Positions 1 to 11,251 of a stretch of DNA of 64,000 nt are shown here, in pieces. The position numbers were made by a program, and so were the translations under genes. The notes under the pieces are model-generated. The model saw only the letters and a program-made list of their open reading frames with translations, was not told the origin of the DNA and did no database searches. Origin of the DNA: Anaspis maculata (Eukaryota; Arthropoda; Insecta; Coleoptera; Scraptiidae); NCBI GenBank assembly GCA_949128115.1, contig OX421963.1, forward strand, positions 3,844,001 to 3,908,000. The letters run 5' to 3'. The number at the start of each line of letters is the position of its first letter. Within the stretch, counting starts at the first letter, position 1.

Positions 1-195
1 AAACATGTGCCTATTTCAGATTCATTGAGAAATGTGATAGATACTAATCATCAGAAACCACAACCAAAACAAGAACAACAACAATAGGAAGCCTCGCGTG
101 TGAATCCGTCTCCCGGCCTTTGAGGCTGGAAGCGATTTGCGGATGGATCCGTCTCCCGGACCGAAAAGGTTGAATACAAAATTTAGTTTGACCGA
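1..195. other. Unassigned flank of family A arm
   Basis: No gene seen. Homology to the family A palindrome at 29.7-33.7 kb begins only near 196, so this segment is foreign to that repeat and probably truncates it. It holds two short direct copies of a GATCCGTCTCCCGG-like motif, near 105 and 147. Confidence 0.4.
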
Positions 196-1838
196 CAACA
201 TACAGGACGTTTGACTCACAGTATACAGGACGTTTGACCTACTCGATACAAAACGATACATTGACACGCCACAGGACGATTTTCTGGCTGCTAACTGGTC
301 GAAAGATATATTAACTTGTCGGTGAAGTTGATTTTGTTCTTGCGGCAACCAAACAACAAGTGATTGTATCCTTAGACCAGTTATCATGCTAGTAAATCGT
401 ACTGTGGCGTGTCACTGTACCGTTTTGTATCGGGTAGGTCAAACGTCCTGTATACTGTCAGTCAAACGTCCAGTATGTTGTCGGTCGAACGTCCTGTATA
501 GTGTCGGTTAATCGTCCTGTCGTCAGTTTAGTTGATCGTCCTGTCCTGTAACGCGGGTTTCGGTAAGTTCTCCTGTCGGCGAGTTGGTTCAGGGAAGGGG
601 TTCAAGTGTTAAAATAAAAATACTAAATTTCGGCATAGTCAATTTTATTAATAAAAGTATTTTCAAAAGAACAAAAGAATTATTTTGAAAAATCTTACCT
701 TCTGTTTGCAATTGATGTTTTTCAACTGCTCTCCTCGTTGCGGCTCGGGGTGAAGAAAGAAGGTAGCTGCTTCTTCCACTCGTTCCAGCTAGTCCAGGGA
801 TCCTCCTTGTAGGACTTCTTCGGTGTAGATGTCCTTTCGACGTCCAACTTGAAAATCCTGAATGCGAACTCGTCGTCGTCATCCGGTAAGTCGTCTTCCC
901 ACTTCTCTTCGTTCGGGTCCATGTCTTCTTGGTTTTCTTCGGCTTCAGAGATTTTATTATCCTCCTCCGACTCGGTCTCGATTATCACTTCAGTGGAAAT
1001 ATTGGTTTCGACCACAACCCACTCGTCACCTTCCTCCACAAAAGTCCATTCTAGTCCCGTGTCATCGATTCTTCTCTGGCTGGAGACCTCGGTAGGTTTG
1101 TCCGAAGATTTTGAATCTCTAACACCAAAAATATTCTTAAGCCAAGCCATGACAGGATCGTTGTTCGCTCGTTTTCGGTTTTCACTCGGTAGCAGACACT
1201 TTATCTTCCGTCGCTGGTTCAGTTCGGAATGAGCGAGTAGCAAGCACGTACCTCCGTTTATCTTTGTATGAAGGCCTGTTTCCCCCCGCCACCACCCGTT
1301 TCGGTTCGAATCGGAACGTGAAAGCTTCGGATCGAATACCAGCTTTTGTCAGGTAGGGCAATTCGACACGCTGCAATTCAAACATTTCTCTTTTGTATTC
1401 GTAAGTGGACCCAAGTGATTATATTTCGTTGCGACTTCTTGGAAGTACCTCGAGAACAATGCAAATCAACCTCACCTTCAATCCTAGAATTTCAACAGCC
1501 CAAGAGGCGAAAATTCTACCTGATAATGTTCCGTGGCTATAAGGATTAAAGCCACCTTAACGCTGGCAAAAATAGCTAACCCTGTATCCTGTATGACCAC
1601 CTGTAACCATATTTTTTGATTTTTACCACTATAAAATATGACTCAACTCTGCGAAATCTGATTGCTGCCTATCCAATAGAATCAACTAGCATAAGATGGC
1701 GAGCCTCGCCTGCATTCAAGAGCAGTAGAGCACACGTGGTCCTTCTAGATCTAAATCGTTCAATTGCAGCGTTACGTGTTGCGAAGTTCTAGTGCAATCG
1801 AAAGCATACGCGTAGGATCTGCCCCGTTCGTAATAACA
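196..1838. repeat. Family A palindromic element, one arm
   Basis: This arm is nearly identical to 32.1-33.7 kb and is the reverse complement of 5160-6290 and of 29.7-32.2 kb. The inner part (about 196-560) is a run of direct and inverted motifs containing CAGGACG or CGTCCTG about every 25 bp. The outer part carries the acidic-protein gene and ends near GCATACGC. The facing arm is missing at the left, so the copy is truncated. No terminase, integrase or transposase is encoded, so it is non-autonomous or of unknown type. Confidence 0.75.
722..1150 (-). CDS. Family A acidic protein, copy 1
   Basis: A 142-residue protein starting MAWLKNIFG. I do not recognise the family. Visible features are an N-terminal basic/hydrophobic stretch, two Trp-centred motifs in acidic context (EWTFVEE and DEWVVVE, near residues 29-43), a long Asp/Glu-rich middle, a DDDDEFAF motif and a Trp-rich C-terminus (WTSWNEWKK). 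W-x-x-V after acidic residues resembles an LC3-interacting region as in TP53INP/DOR proteins; that is only a suggestion. I chose this Met because all four copies have it. The frame is open further upstream to 1243, but a frameshift there separates it from the longer N-terminus open in copies 3 and 4. Confidence 0.55.
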   Translation of the reverse strand: MAWLKNIFGVRDSKSSDKPTEVSSQRRIDDTGLEWTFVEEGDEWVVVETNISTEVIIETESEEDNKISEAEENQEDMDPNEEKWEDDLPDDDDEFAFRIFKLDVERTSTPKKSYKEDPWTSWNEWKKQLPSFFTPSRNEESS

Positions 1839-1969
1839 ATGGAGATATCAGGAGGGTAAGATACATACTCGGATACATAGAATAGAATAGTTTATTTCAG
1901 GAATAAGTCAATTCAAAGAGTGTAAATAAATACAGGTGATTCAAAAGTGTCGGACCACCTTGGAGGTGC

Positions 1970-2634
1970 TAATACAGAGTGTTTAAGGGATGATAGCAAA
2001 AAATTCAACTGTGGGTAGATCTCGTCAAAATATGACGAAAACCTATATAACATTTTGCAACGTTCGACCTAATGACGAAGATACAGCCGTCCAAAGTTCA
2101 TTGTTTTCGGATTTCGAAAATTTGTAACTCAGGAACGTTTTGACTTTAGCTTCAATTCAGCTAAAGCTTAACAATTATATTTACGAACTATATCTTCACT
2201 TTTATAAATATATTGCTATACCTTAAAAAAAGCTAAAACTGGTTTGTCATAATTCTTTATCAACCTGCCAAATTTGGAAAGAATCCAACCAGTGGTTTAG
2301 GAGTTATGAGGGTCAATAATTTAGGAGCATCCGAAGAAAAGTTGACTTGAGGTGTCCCCTCGAAATTTCTACGCCACTGATTGAATTCATTCCTAATTTG
2401 TCAGGTTGATAGATAGATAATTATGACAAACCAGCTTTTGCTGAATTAAAGCTAAATTTTTCGAAACGTTCCTGAGCTAGAAATTTTTGGAATCCGAGAA
2501 AAGTAAACTTTGGAGGGCTGTATCTTCGTCATCAGGACGAACTTCACAAAATGGTATATAGGTTTTCATGATATTTTGACGAGATCTACCCACAGTTGAA
2601 TTTTTCGCTATCATCCCTGAAATACCCTGTGTAT
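1970..2634. repeat. Fold-back MITE-like element
   Basis: The ends are inverted copies: GGGATGATAGC followed by AAAAATTCAACTGTGGG at the left and the reverse complement at the right near 2575-2620. Interior sequences about AGCTAAAGC and TTGTCATAA are also mirrored. Termini resemble ACAGRGTG/CACCCTGT ends shared by other fold-backs here. The left half recurs at 33.9-34.3 kb. No coding sequence. Confidence 0.6.
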
Positions 2635-2799
2635 GGAAGTGTGATAAAGTGCTGGAGTGTTGTTGAAAAAATTATCTGCTTTTTAATTTTGAAGTTGTGG
2701 GACAAAAGTTCATCATCATCTTTATTTATTCCCTTCTTTACACACACGAGAGGTGTATATAAATAGCATTGCGCCATGGAACATGTCATAAGCATTGTA

Positions 2800-4429
2800 A
2801 ATAAATACTATAAATAAATAAACAAACAGATCAGAATTAAAAAAAACAATTACAAACAGATAAGATTAAAAATAGCAAAAAACAACTAAAAAAACACAAA
2901 CACACCGATGCCGCAGAAGCAAACAAACAAACGAATCAAAAACAAGCTACATGCTACATGGAGATCTCTTCGTTAAAAAATTGTGCAAGTGTATAGTGTG
3001 CTCGTCCAGTCAGGTACCCTCCCAGTATCACTCTCATCTGCTTGATAGGTAAGTCTCTGATATAGCCGGGAATCTTATTGTAACATTTAATTGCGTTGAA
3101 GGTGACATTTCTTTTTTCTAATTCTAGTCGAGGCCTCGGATGGCATAGGTTCCGGCCGCTCCTTGTGAAATGTTCATGATGCGGCTCGTAGTCACTGAAA
3201 AGGTCGTAGTTCTTCTTCACAAAAGTTACGCATTCCAACACGTAGAGACCGATGACAGTGAGTATGCCCTGCTCCTTGAAGACCGGGACACACGAATCGT
3301 TTTGCCTCAAATTGAAAATTCTCCTAAGGCACCGCTTTTGTGTTTTTAGTACATCCTCAACCCTGATGGAATCACCCCAGAAGATGACACCGTAGCGTAT
3401 CATCGACGCGACGTAGGCATTATACGCTGTCCTAGCTGCCCCGACGGACACCACCCTCGCAAGGACTCCCAGGGCGTAGGAGAATTTCGATGTCTGTGAT
3501 GTTAACTGCGATATGTGATGCTTCCAGCTCAATCGAGGATCCAGATGAAGGCCAAGGAACTTGACGCAGGATTCCGCTGTCAAGGAGATGTCCCCATTCA
3601 GATCCAACCTCCATGGTGTAGTCTCGTCGTAAGTTGGTGAGAATTTCATCAATTTTGTCTTTGCTGCGTTCATCTTTAACTCATTTGATGAAAACCAGGC
3701 CTCAAGCGTCAGAAAAGACTGCTGTATGTCCATCGTCATGTCCTGTATGTCTTTCCGGTGAAAAATTATTGATGTGTCATCAGCGTACATAATCGCTTTT
3801 TGTTGTACAACAGCAGGCAGATCGTTGGTATAAATTATGTACAGCAGTGGACCCAAAATGGAGCCTTGGGGCACTCCTCTATTGACTTCTTTAGAATCTG
3901 AGACCAGTTCCTCTCCTGACAGGGTATCGTATATTTTAATTCGCTGTACACGGTCTCCCAAGTAAGACTCAAATAACCTCAGCGGAGCTCCCCTAATTCC
4001 ATACATTTCCAGTTTTCGTAGCAGCCTTTTGTGGCACACGGAGTCGAAAGCTTTAGACAAGTCAATAAACGCAGCCGTCGCCTGTTCGCCCCGGTTTATC
4101 GAATCCAGAATCTCCGTTAATGCCATGTATGCTGCTCTAACCGTTGACCTTCCTTTCCTGAATCCATTCTGCATTTCAGTCAGTACCTTGTATTTCTCAA
4201 GAAAGTCGCTGAGTCTGTTGTAGATAAGTTTTTCAAAAATTTTCGATATATTCGGCAAGATTGCTATTGGTCTGTAATTTGACAGGTTCTTTTTGTCTCC
4301 TTTTTTGAATACTGGTGTCACGTTGCTAATTTTCATTTTTGCAGGAAAGTTGCCGGTCAGGATGGCTTGATTTATGATGTACGTAAGAGGCCCAGATATA
4401 ACGTCAGCAGTGGCCTTGAGAATCCTCAT
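2800..4429 (-). mobile_element. 5'-truncated non-LTR retrotransposon
   Basis: A minus-strand LINE. Its only coding sequence is the C-terminal part of a reverse transcriptase (2954-4429). The A/T-rich 2800-2953 stretch, with simple TAAATAAA repeats, would be the 3' untranslated region and tail. The endonuclease and any ORF1 are missing; the 5' end abuts a fold-back at about 4430, as expected from 5' truncation during target-primed reverse transcription. Confidence 0.75.
2954..4429 (-). CDS. Reverse transcriptase, jockey-like non-LTR, partial
   Basis: An uninterrupted 491-residue frame. RT motifs appear in order: NYRPIAILPNISKIFEKLI (about 51-69), NGFRKGRST (about 88-96), AAFIDLSKAFD (motif A, catalytic Asp, about 119-129), GVPQGSILGPLLY (motif B, about 184-196), MYADD (motif C, about 215-219) and KFLGLHLD. 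It continues through the C-terminal region usual in jockey/CR1-type ORF2. The N-terminal APE endonuclease is absent, so this is a fragment although no stop lies inside it. The initiating Met is only the first in frame. Alternative: another clade of the jockey superfamily. Confidence 0.85.
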   Translation of the reverse strand: MRILKATADVISGPLTYIINQAILTGNFPAKMKISNVTPVFKKGDKKNLSNYRPIAILPNISKIFEKLIYNRLSDFLEKYKVLTEMQNGFRKGRSTVRAAYMALTEILDSINRGEQATAAFIDLSKAFDSVCHKRLLRKLEMYGIRGAPLRLFESYLGDRVQRIKIYDTLSGEELVSDSKEVNRGVPQGSILGPLLYIIYTNDLPAVVQQKAIMYADDTSIIFHRKDIQDMTMDIQQSFLTLEAWFSSNELKMNAAKTKLMKFSPTYDETTPWRLDLNGDISLTAESCVKFLGLHLDPRLSWKHHISQLTSQTSKFSYALGVLARVVSVGAARTAYNAYVASMIRYGVIFWGDSIRVEDVLKTQKRCLRRIFNLRQNDSCVPVFKEQGILTVIGLYVLECVTFVKKNYDLFSDYEPHHEHFTRSGRNLCHPRPRLELEKRNVTFNAIKCYNKIPGYIRDLPIKQMRVILGGYLTGRAHYTLAQFFNEEISM

Positions 4430-4434
4430 TGAGA

Positions 4435-5020
4435 AGTTGATTGCTTCTATTTTCGTTGTTTAATTTTTTTTTGTAAACTGTCTAAGGGAAAATGAGCACA
4501 AAAAATCAACCTCTGCCATGAATCTGTATTGAATTTCTGTTTTCTATACAGGGTGAGTCATAAACTACAAAATTCAGACTCAGACATTAGGAGTCCTCCT
4601 GGGTGTATATTACTAAGATTTCTGGCTGCCACAGCATCAGATGGTTAGACTGAATGTCAGAGCACTGATGAGCCCCCGATAGGAGCGAAACACGTGTATG
4701 TGCAGATTCGGTCTGATCGTCTGATGTTGTGGTATTTGGAGAGCTTTGTTTAAATACAAAATTTAGTTTTTCTACAAAAACAAAAGCAGATTAAAAGTAA
4801 TTGGTCTTTTGTGCTCTACGTAGGTTATGCGGGACCACTGTGACTGTTTGCAGGCACTTTTGGAAAAACAACAACAATTTTTAGGATTCATGACTCACCC
4901 TGTAAACAAAACAGAAATTCTATACAGATTCAGAGGTTGATATTTTGTACTCATTGTTTTTCCATGAAGTTTACCAAAATCTTTTGAAACAACGAAAATA
5001 GAAGCAATCGAAGGACAAAC
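4435..5020. repeat. Nested fold-back element
   Basis: Outer arms pair (CTTCTATTTTCGTTGTTT near 4445 with its complement near 4990). A second palindrome sits inside, with termini ACAGGGTGAGTCAT at about 4552 and ATGACTCACCCTGT at about 4888. Flanks of the inner one, including a CAGAAATTC stretch and ATCAACCTCTG, are also mirrored. No ORF of note. Confidence 0.65.
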
Positions 5021-5159
5021 CCTTGTTCCTCCATAACTTCAAATTTGAAAGACCTAAAACTTTTTTCAAAAACTTTCCAGCACTTTACCACACCTCCATA
5101 TTACGCACCTTCAAGATGATCCAACACTTTTGAATCACCCTGTATAAAACACCGGCGGG

Positions 5160-6290
5160 TCCACTTATGTGTACAAAAGAAAAACGGTCGAGGGCAGCGT
5201 GTCAAATTGCCCTACCTGACAAAAGCAGGTATTCGATCCGAAGCTTTCACCTTCCGGCTCCGAGCGGAACCGGACCGAAACAAATTTTCGGTGGTGGGGG
5301 AAGCAGGCGTCTACTAAGATGAATGGAAATACGTGCTTGCTACTTGCTCATTCTAAACTGATCCAGCGACGGAAGTTGAAGTGCGTGCTACCGAGTGAAA
5401 ACCGAAAACGAGCGAACAACGAATCCATCATGGCTTGGCTTAAGAATATTTTCAGAGTTTGAAATTCAAAATCTTCGGACAAACCTACCGAGGTCTTCAT
5501 CCAAAGAAGAATCGACGACTCGGGACTAGAATAGACTTTTGTAGAGGATGGTGACGAGTGGGTTGTGGTCGAAACTAATATTTCCACTGAAGTGATAATC
5601 GAGACCGAGTCGGAGGAAGATGATAATAAAATCTCTGAAGCAGAAGAAAACGAAGAAGAAATGGACCCGAACAAAGAAAAGTGGGAAGACGACCTACCTG
5701 ATGACGACGACGAATTCGCATTCAAGATTTTCAAGTTGGACGTCAAAAAAACATCTACACCGAAGAAGTCCTATACAAGGAGGATCCCTGGACTAGCTGG
5801 AACGAGTGGAAGAAGTGGCTCCCCTCCTTCTTCACACCGAGTCACAACGAGGAGAGCAATTGAAAAACTTCAATTGCAAACAGAAGGTAGGACTTTTTGA
5901 AATATTTCTTTGGTTCTATTGAAAAATACTTATATTAATAAAATTGACTATGCCTGAATTTTGTATTTTCATTTAAACTCTCGAACCCCTTTCCTGAACC
6001 AACTCGCCGACAGGACAACCTGCCGAAACCCGCGTTACATGACCGACAGGACGATCAACTAAACTGACGACAGGACGATTAACCGACACTATACAGGACG
6101 TTCGACAGACAACATACAGGACGTTTGACTGACAGTATACAGGACGTTTGACCTACCCGATACAAAACGGTACATTGACACGCCACAGTACGATTTACTA
6201 GCATGATAACTGGTCTAAAGATACATTAACTTGTTGTTTGGTTGCCGCGCAAGAACAAAATCAACTTCACCGACAAGTTAAAGTATCTTT
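5160..6290. repeat. Family A element, second arm
   Basis: Same orientation as the left arm at 31.2-32.2 kb and inverted relative to 196-1838. It includes the acidic-protein locus and the CAGGACG repeat block (about 6010-6180) and reaches the palindrome centre near 6290, where homology stops. The outer end faces the outer end of copy 1, so these are two different broken elements, not the two ends of one. Confidence 0.75.
5430..5863 (+). pseudogene. Family A acidic protein, copy 2 (broken)
   Basis: Homologous along its length to the 142-143-residue protein of copies 1, 3 and 4. It is disabled by a TGA ten codons after the start Met, by a TAG replacing the Trp codon of the first Trp motif, and by a two-base insertion after KKSY that throws the C-terminus into another frame. 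The acidic middle and DDDDEFAF motif remain. Confidence 0.8.
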
Positions 6291-6782
6291 CGACCATCAA
6301 ATATTGAACCGAAAAACATACTTGTACTTAGATTGAAAAATAATTACTCAATTTCGAAAAGATCATAGTGTCACCCTACAAAATTTTGCGCCTTTCAAAT
6401 TAAGGGAATCCTGGTTTGCTGCATAGGTATCTTTTGAATGGGGTACTTGCCAATGAAACAGATTTGACTGGAAACACTTTCAATCATCAACAAGAGTAAT
6501 AAATAGTATTTTCTGAAAATTTCCGGAAAATATATCCATTGATTAAAAAGATTTTTTTTTCGATTTTTTTTTTCAAAAGGTTGGTAAAAGTCGGGAATCT
6601 TTAGTGAAATTTTTCTGTCTGTATTTTTCAAATATTGTTAAGCCACTCTAACTGTTTTTTGAGTTTTCAACCCAACAGTGCTGTTTGTTTAGTTTTTAGT
6701 ATATTTGTGACGTCACAAATATATTTTTAAAACAGACACTACGGCCGCAATTTTGGGAATTTAGGAAAAAGAAAAAATACGG
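6291..6782. other. Unassigned DNA with 23-bp palindrome
   Basis: No gene seen. A perfect palindrome, ATATTTGTGACGTCACAAAT plus TATA-side bases, spans about 6700-6725 and includes TGACGTCA, which looks like a CRE/ATF site but may be a repeat end. The segment ends with the ACGG target-site copy of the adjacent LTR (6779-6782). Confidence 0.4.
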
Positions 6783-8718
6783 TGTAAAAATCCCTGATCA
6801 CATTGGACACCAACTGTAAATTATCCTAAAGTCATGGCACCTACTGTAAAATTCTGAGTCACGACAACTATTTTGTAACATCCCAACCTCACGATAACAT
6901 TTTGTGATAAACCTCGTCACCGGCCCCAATTTTGTGATATCCCCTCCTTCCCTACATTAAATTAATTAAGCTGTGATGCGTCTAATTACCCTAAGTCGTA
7001 TTTCGTTGTGCCGTAGATTTTATTTTACCTTTACCTAAGTTATTTAACCCGATTACATCTACCTCAGCTTCACGTCGTGCTAATACCTCAAGCCTACTCT
7101 AGTAGTAACCTCACGTTCTTCTTAAAGGGAATGAATTGAATAAATATTGAAAGAACAAACAAAGTCATTTAACCACACCTCAATTTTATTACAAATTAAT
7201 CAATCATCGCCAACTTAATTAAATTACCCTTAATCATTCATTTCATAATTTCCTGACGTGCTGGCATTCAGCTAGCGTTAGGAATTGGATTAATTTACAT
7301 CGAGATTTACATTCGGTTTCTGAAAGAAAAGTACATCCTAATACCGTGTGCAATCCTACGACGAATTTGTTCAACCCTTGCAAATTAATTCCGTTCTCAT
7401 TCTTCCTAATTTTCAGAATTATGGGTTAATCCATTTCCTAGTACACTTGAGTTTAATTCCCTGCCTAATTCATTTATCCTTTTTCCAGTTTTCGTTTCAA
7501 CACTTTCTTCCCTTTCGCCCATTCACCCTGGCACGAGAAGAAATCTTTACTGTTTAATTGTACTTAGAGAGAGATTGTTGTTCACTGAGTCTTGTCTTGA
7601 TCTTTCGAATTTATAGCCATTTTTTTCAATTATTTATCAAATAATTTACATAAAATTTGAGTGTTGACAGTCCATAGATTTTATATCCAGCTGGTGCTAT
7701 AGTTTACAATTTAAAGACTTATCCAGCAGCTCGGTTTCATACAGGTTCAATACCATTACACAAATTTACAATACGGAGTACAAGTCATCGCAATGAGCCT
7801 CTAATTAATTAGCCTGCAAAATTTTATGTCACGTTCATTTTTATCTTGAAGTGTTTCGGAACGACACTGAATTTTCTTAGCATTACTCAAGGGGTTTCTC
7901 TTTGGAAACTCGGCCTCATGCCTTTAAATTCTTTGTCGCGCGAAAGGGTTAAATATCTTATTCTATGGGGAAAATAACGCGTAATCAAGATTTTGCCCAG
8001 ATTTGATTTGCATAAATACTGCTAGTGCTTGTCTCAGCTAATAGAGTCTACAAAATCATGCTCTGTCGGAAGCCAAATCTCTTAAAAGGGTTGCTGAGGT
8101 TTCACCCTTCTTCTTGCATCTGGAAGGTAGTTATCTGAAAACAAGGGGCCGCATTTTAAAAGCTCAGAGCAATTACAAAGAATTCAAATCGGCTTGACGC
8201 TTATCATGGCTGTTCAAAAGATCAAACAAAACCTACTATCATTTTTTTAAACCAAAACAATTACTTCAACCTTATTTAAACCATTCGCATTCGATTACAA
8301 TAGAAATCAGACTTGCCTTAAGGTTTTCCTTCCACGTCACTGATTTACTACAAATCTATCACAGTGTTTCAGCACTTTTCTTGATTTATTCTTCTTCAAA
8401 AATATTAGTTTTCTTCCCGCAAAATACACCCGTCGTGCTCGACTCTTACCACCCGAATCCCTTCTTTACCCCCGTCTCTATTCATGGACCCTTCCTGTTA
8501 CCACACCCCCGTCTCCCGTCACAACCCTCTGGCCTACCAACGTCGATGCCTGCATGCTTTCCTGCATCCGGTGTCACTCCGATGCTGGCCGGCAAAAATC
8601 GATATATTTCGCATTCCTCAACCAAATTTCTTTCCTTTCCTTTATCGCCCGTAATGCTAATTTTATTCCCAAATATTTCATTCCCCTTTATTTTATAATT
8701 CTAAGCCGTTCTGCCACA
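6783..8718 (-). mobile_element. Solo LTR-like element, copy 1
   Basis: A 1936-bp non-coding element that begins TGTAAAAATCC and ends CTGCCACA, so it has TG...CA ends. ACGG flanks it on both sides (6779-6782 and 8719-8722) as a 4-bp target-site duplication. It is the reverse complement of 15821-17734 along its length. No internal gag/pol is present, hence solo LTR. Strand is given relative to copy 2 and is arbitrary. Alternative: a large non-autonomous element of another class, but TG...CA ends with a 4-bp duplication favour an LTR. Confidence 0.75.
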
Positions 8719-8722
8719 ACGG

Positions 8723-9265
8723 GTACAATATTTTTGCCCATACTTTCGATTAAGCCAATAAAAATTTTTTGGGCAAGTAGCCCATTCTCTTCGAACTGTT
8801 CGTCACAAGTCTCTATTTTTGCAAAATACAAGGTGTTCACCTCGGTGTTCGCATAATATTTCTACAGGGTGTTGAATTCAATGTGAAAAATCTCCAATAA
8901 TTCAACATAATTATGTTCCTATTTGAGTAAATACCATATTCTTGTATTTTAACACTAATGTCATGAAGACAAATCTTATCTCTTGACACAGATTTTGAAT
9001 AATCTTATTTTGTTTACAGGGTGATCGAAAAACGACAATCAACAACAGCAAATTTTTCAATTGTAACTCTTTTCCAGGTCAACCGATTCCCACAATATCA
9101 GACTCATCTTGTAGTGAAAACTTTAAATAAAAAAATCAAAGAGTCGGAGTCGACTCAAGGCAAACATTCAAAATACAGAGTTGCATAAAAAATGACCCAA
9201 ATTTGAATGGTACCCGGAATTCCGTTTAAACAAAGATGTTTGAAAATCAACTTGCTTCCTAACAG
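8723..9265. other. Gene-poor segment with CAGGGTG ends
   Basis: No supported gene. Two CAGGGTG motifs (about 8865 and 9019) look like MITE termini, but I could not pair them into a complete element. Confidence 0.35.
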
Positions 9266-9269
9266 ATCA

Positions 9270-9610
9270 TTCATTCCGAACACTTCAAGATCTTTCTTGC
9301 TTGTATGAATGTCAAGAATTAAATTTTCTATATCGTCCAAGGATCCTGATTACAACAGAAGGTTTTCATGGCTGAATCAGTCCCTTGGGCCTTGGGCAGT
9401 TGAAAATGATCGCAACCTGAGCTACAAAAACCAAAAACAATCACGGTTTTTCTTTTTAACTGATTGTTGTGATTTTCGTAGCGTAGGTTGCGACTATTTT
9501 TAGCTGCCCAAGGGACTGAATCAGTCATGAGAATATACAATTATAATTAGTAGGTATCCTTCGCCAATAATTTTTGACTAATACAAGCAAGAAAAATCCT
9601 GGATTTTCAT
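9270..9610. repeat. Hairpin repeat
   Basis: GCTGAATCAGTCCCTTGGGC near 9371 is mirrored by GCCCAAGGGACTGAATCAG near 9507. Around it, CTTGCTTGTATGA and its partner near 9580 extend the fold-back, and the centre near 9440 has CAATCA on both sides. A related CAAGCAAGATTTTCC sequence occurs near 14750. Confidence 0.55.
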
Positions 9611-9791
9611 TTACATATTTTACAATAGAGACTTGTAGCTATAATTTTTTTATATCAAGTGTTGAGGGACGCATCAAGTACTAGCTTATTAGCGCCCTTT
9701 TTTCGATGACTTCCTTCGTTTTACCTTTTTTTTCCTTAACGTGAACGCTCGGTTAGTACACGCCAAATTATTAGAGGGCGCATAGAGAAAA

Positions 9792-9874
9792 GCCACCGGC
9801 TCCGGCGGGATTTGAACTCCGGACCTCTTGGTTTGAAGCCAGAGACGAAGCCCACCGATCTATCGCCAGGATAG
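9792..9874 (-). mobile_element. tRNA-like SINE head
   Basis: Read on the minus strand this has a box A-like stretch (TGGCGATAGATCGG) and a good box B (AGTTCAAATCC) with tRNA spacing, and a partial anticodon stem CTGG/CCA around CTTCAAA. The acceptor stem does not close well, so it reads as a tRNA-derived SINE promoter rather than a working tRNA. Family A/T tail not delimited. Confidence 0.5.
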
Positions 9875-9924
9875 GTAAAGAATTGAGCTATTGGATAGTT
9901 TGTACAGAATTCAGAAGGTATGTA

Positions 9925-10530
9925 GCAAACCACAGTTACCTAAGTTTAAAAAGGCATGGCAAGGCACTCATATGGCATCCCATCTATGAGTCGCATAAGG
10001 GTTTGTTGGAGGCGGTTCAGAGGCGATTTCTTAAGCTGCTAAAGTTCAAGAAAAACGGTGTGTATCCCGAAAGAGGCTTCGACCATAATATTCTCCTAAA
10101 CGAATTCAGTGTTGACTCTCTTGAGCGACGTAGAGTGGGAACGGCGGTGACATTTCTTGTGCAGCTTGGTCGGGGAAACATCGACTGTCCATTTTTGCTC
10201 GGCCGGCTCAGGTTTTTGATACCAAGAGCATCATCAAGACTCCAACGTTCGTTTTACTGTGATTGTCCCAGAACTAACCTTATGTACAGGTCACCTGTGT
10301 TTTTTATGTGTACTGTTTTCAACTGTTTGTCCGCAGACAACGATATAGATTTATTTTGTACACCGTTGTCAGTGATCAGGCGGTTGATAGCGGTGTAGAA
10401 TGTGATTGTTACTTGTAATTTTCAAATCTAGACATTTTTTGTTTTTCTGTTTTTTCCTGTTGTGGGTTCGTATTGTACTTGTATGGTGTGATGCCTGTTG
10501 GAAAATAAATGCTTATCTATCTAAAAGGCG
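9925..10530 (+). mobile_element. LINE ORF2 3' fragment
   Basis: The frame from about 9925 to 10398 encodes a C-terminal non-LTR reverse-transcriptase tail, with WHPIYESHKGLLEAVQRRFL, LERRRVGTAVTFLVQL and LRFLIPR, typical of the region after the RT domain. The catalytic core is absent. After the stop, a short untranslated region ends in CTTATCTATCTA, a simple-repeat tail of the kind LINEs carry. The copy is 5' truncated and inactive. Upstream residues in the same frame belong to other sequence. Confidence 0.7.
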
Positions 10531-11251
10531 CAAAATTTTGTGGGGTGTGGCATCATCATTTTTGCGAAGTTATTATATTTTTCAATCTACGTAGTATGTT
10601 TTTTGGATTGATTTGGAAGTTTTTGGATGGCTTGATACTTTTTACAGTTTTTCTGTTCTAACAGAAGTTGAAGTTACTTACTAAAACTCATAAACTTGTA
10701 ACGGGGGTTCTTTGGGTTCGCCCCATAGAGTAAAAATAGGTAGAGTATCCACGCCGTGCTAATTTTTGAAGCTGAATGACCACCCTCCAAACCAGAGGGC
10801 GATGCGAAAGCCATCTATGTGTGAGTATTGCCAAGAGCGGAAGCTGTAGGTGCCCAGACGTGTGGCTGAAACCAAATCGGACGACAGAGCGAACAGCAGG
10901 AATCTGTAATGCCGGTACAACAGTCAACGGCTGTCTCGCCGCCCGCCCGCCCGTCTGGCGCCTGCACCCGTGCAGAGCAAGATAAGCTCTTTGTTTATAT
11001 CTCGACGGTACTTCGTGCTCGAAAGTGTTTCCCGATCTTGGTGCTCCCAAAATTTCTCATTGCGTTCTGTTTGTTGGTTTATTACTTCTCGTTTTTGTTG
11101 GTTTTCCTTGTTATTGTTATTGCTGGACGAAAAAACAATTGTGCGTGGCCACTGGCCGCCCGCAAGTGGTGTGTTTGTTTGCGGACATAATTATACATTT
11201 TCCGCTTCCCGTGTCGGCTTTCGGTTGTGCCCAAGTTTTGCGCCTTGCAAA
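10531..11251. other. Presumed 5' region of P-type gene
   Basis: No supported coding sequence. It lies directly upstream of the THAP exon and would hold its promoter and leader. I found no clear TATA box and no 31-bp P-element-like terminal repeat. ORFs of 93-167 codons around 10900-11470 read through the leader and exon 1 in overlapping frames. Confidence 0.35.

Noticed and set aside
849..1232. Ser-rich frames antisense to the family A gene (also 5348, 31372, 32749)
   Set aside because: Mirror translations of the acidic Asp/Glu-rich coding strand; the opposite strand has the consistent start and conserved motifs.
8381..8856. Overlapping frames of 100-105 codons at the end of the solo LTR
   Set aside because: They lie within or across the LTR edge, are not kept open in copy 2 and lack any recognisable domain.
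9792..9874. True tRNA gene
   Set aside because: Box A and B are present but the acceptor and anticodon stems do not pair well; treated as a SINE head.
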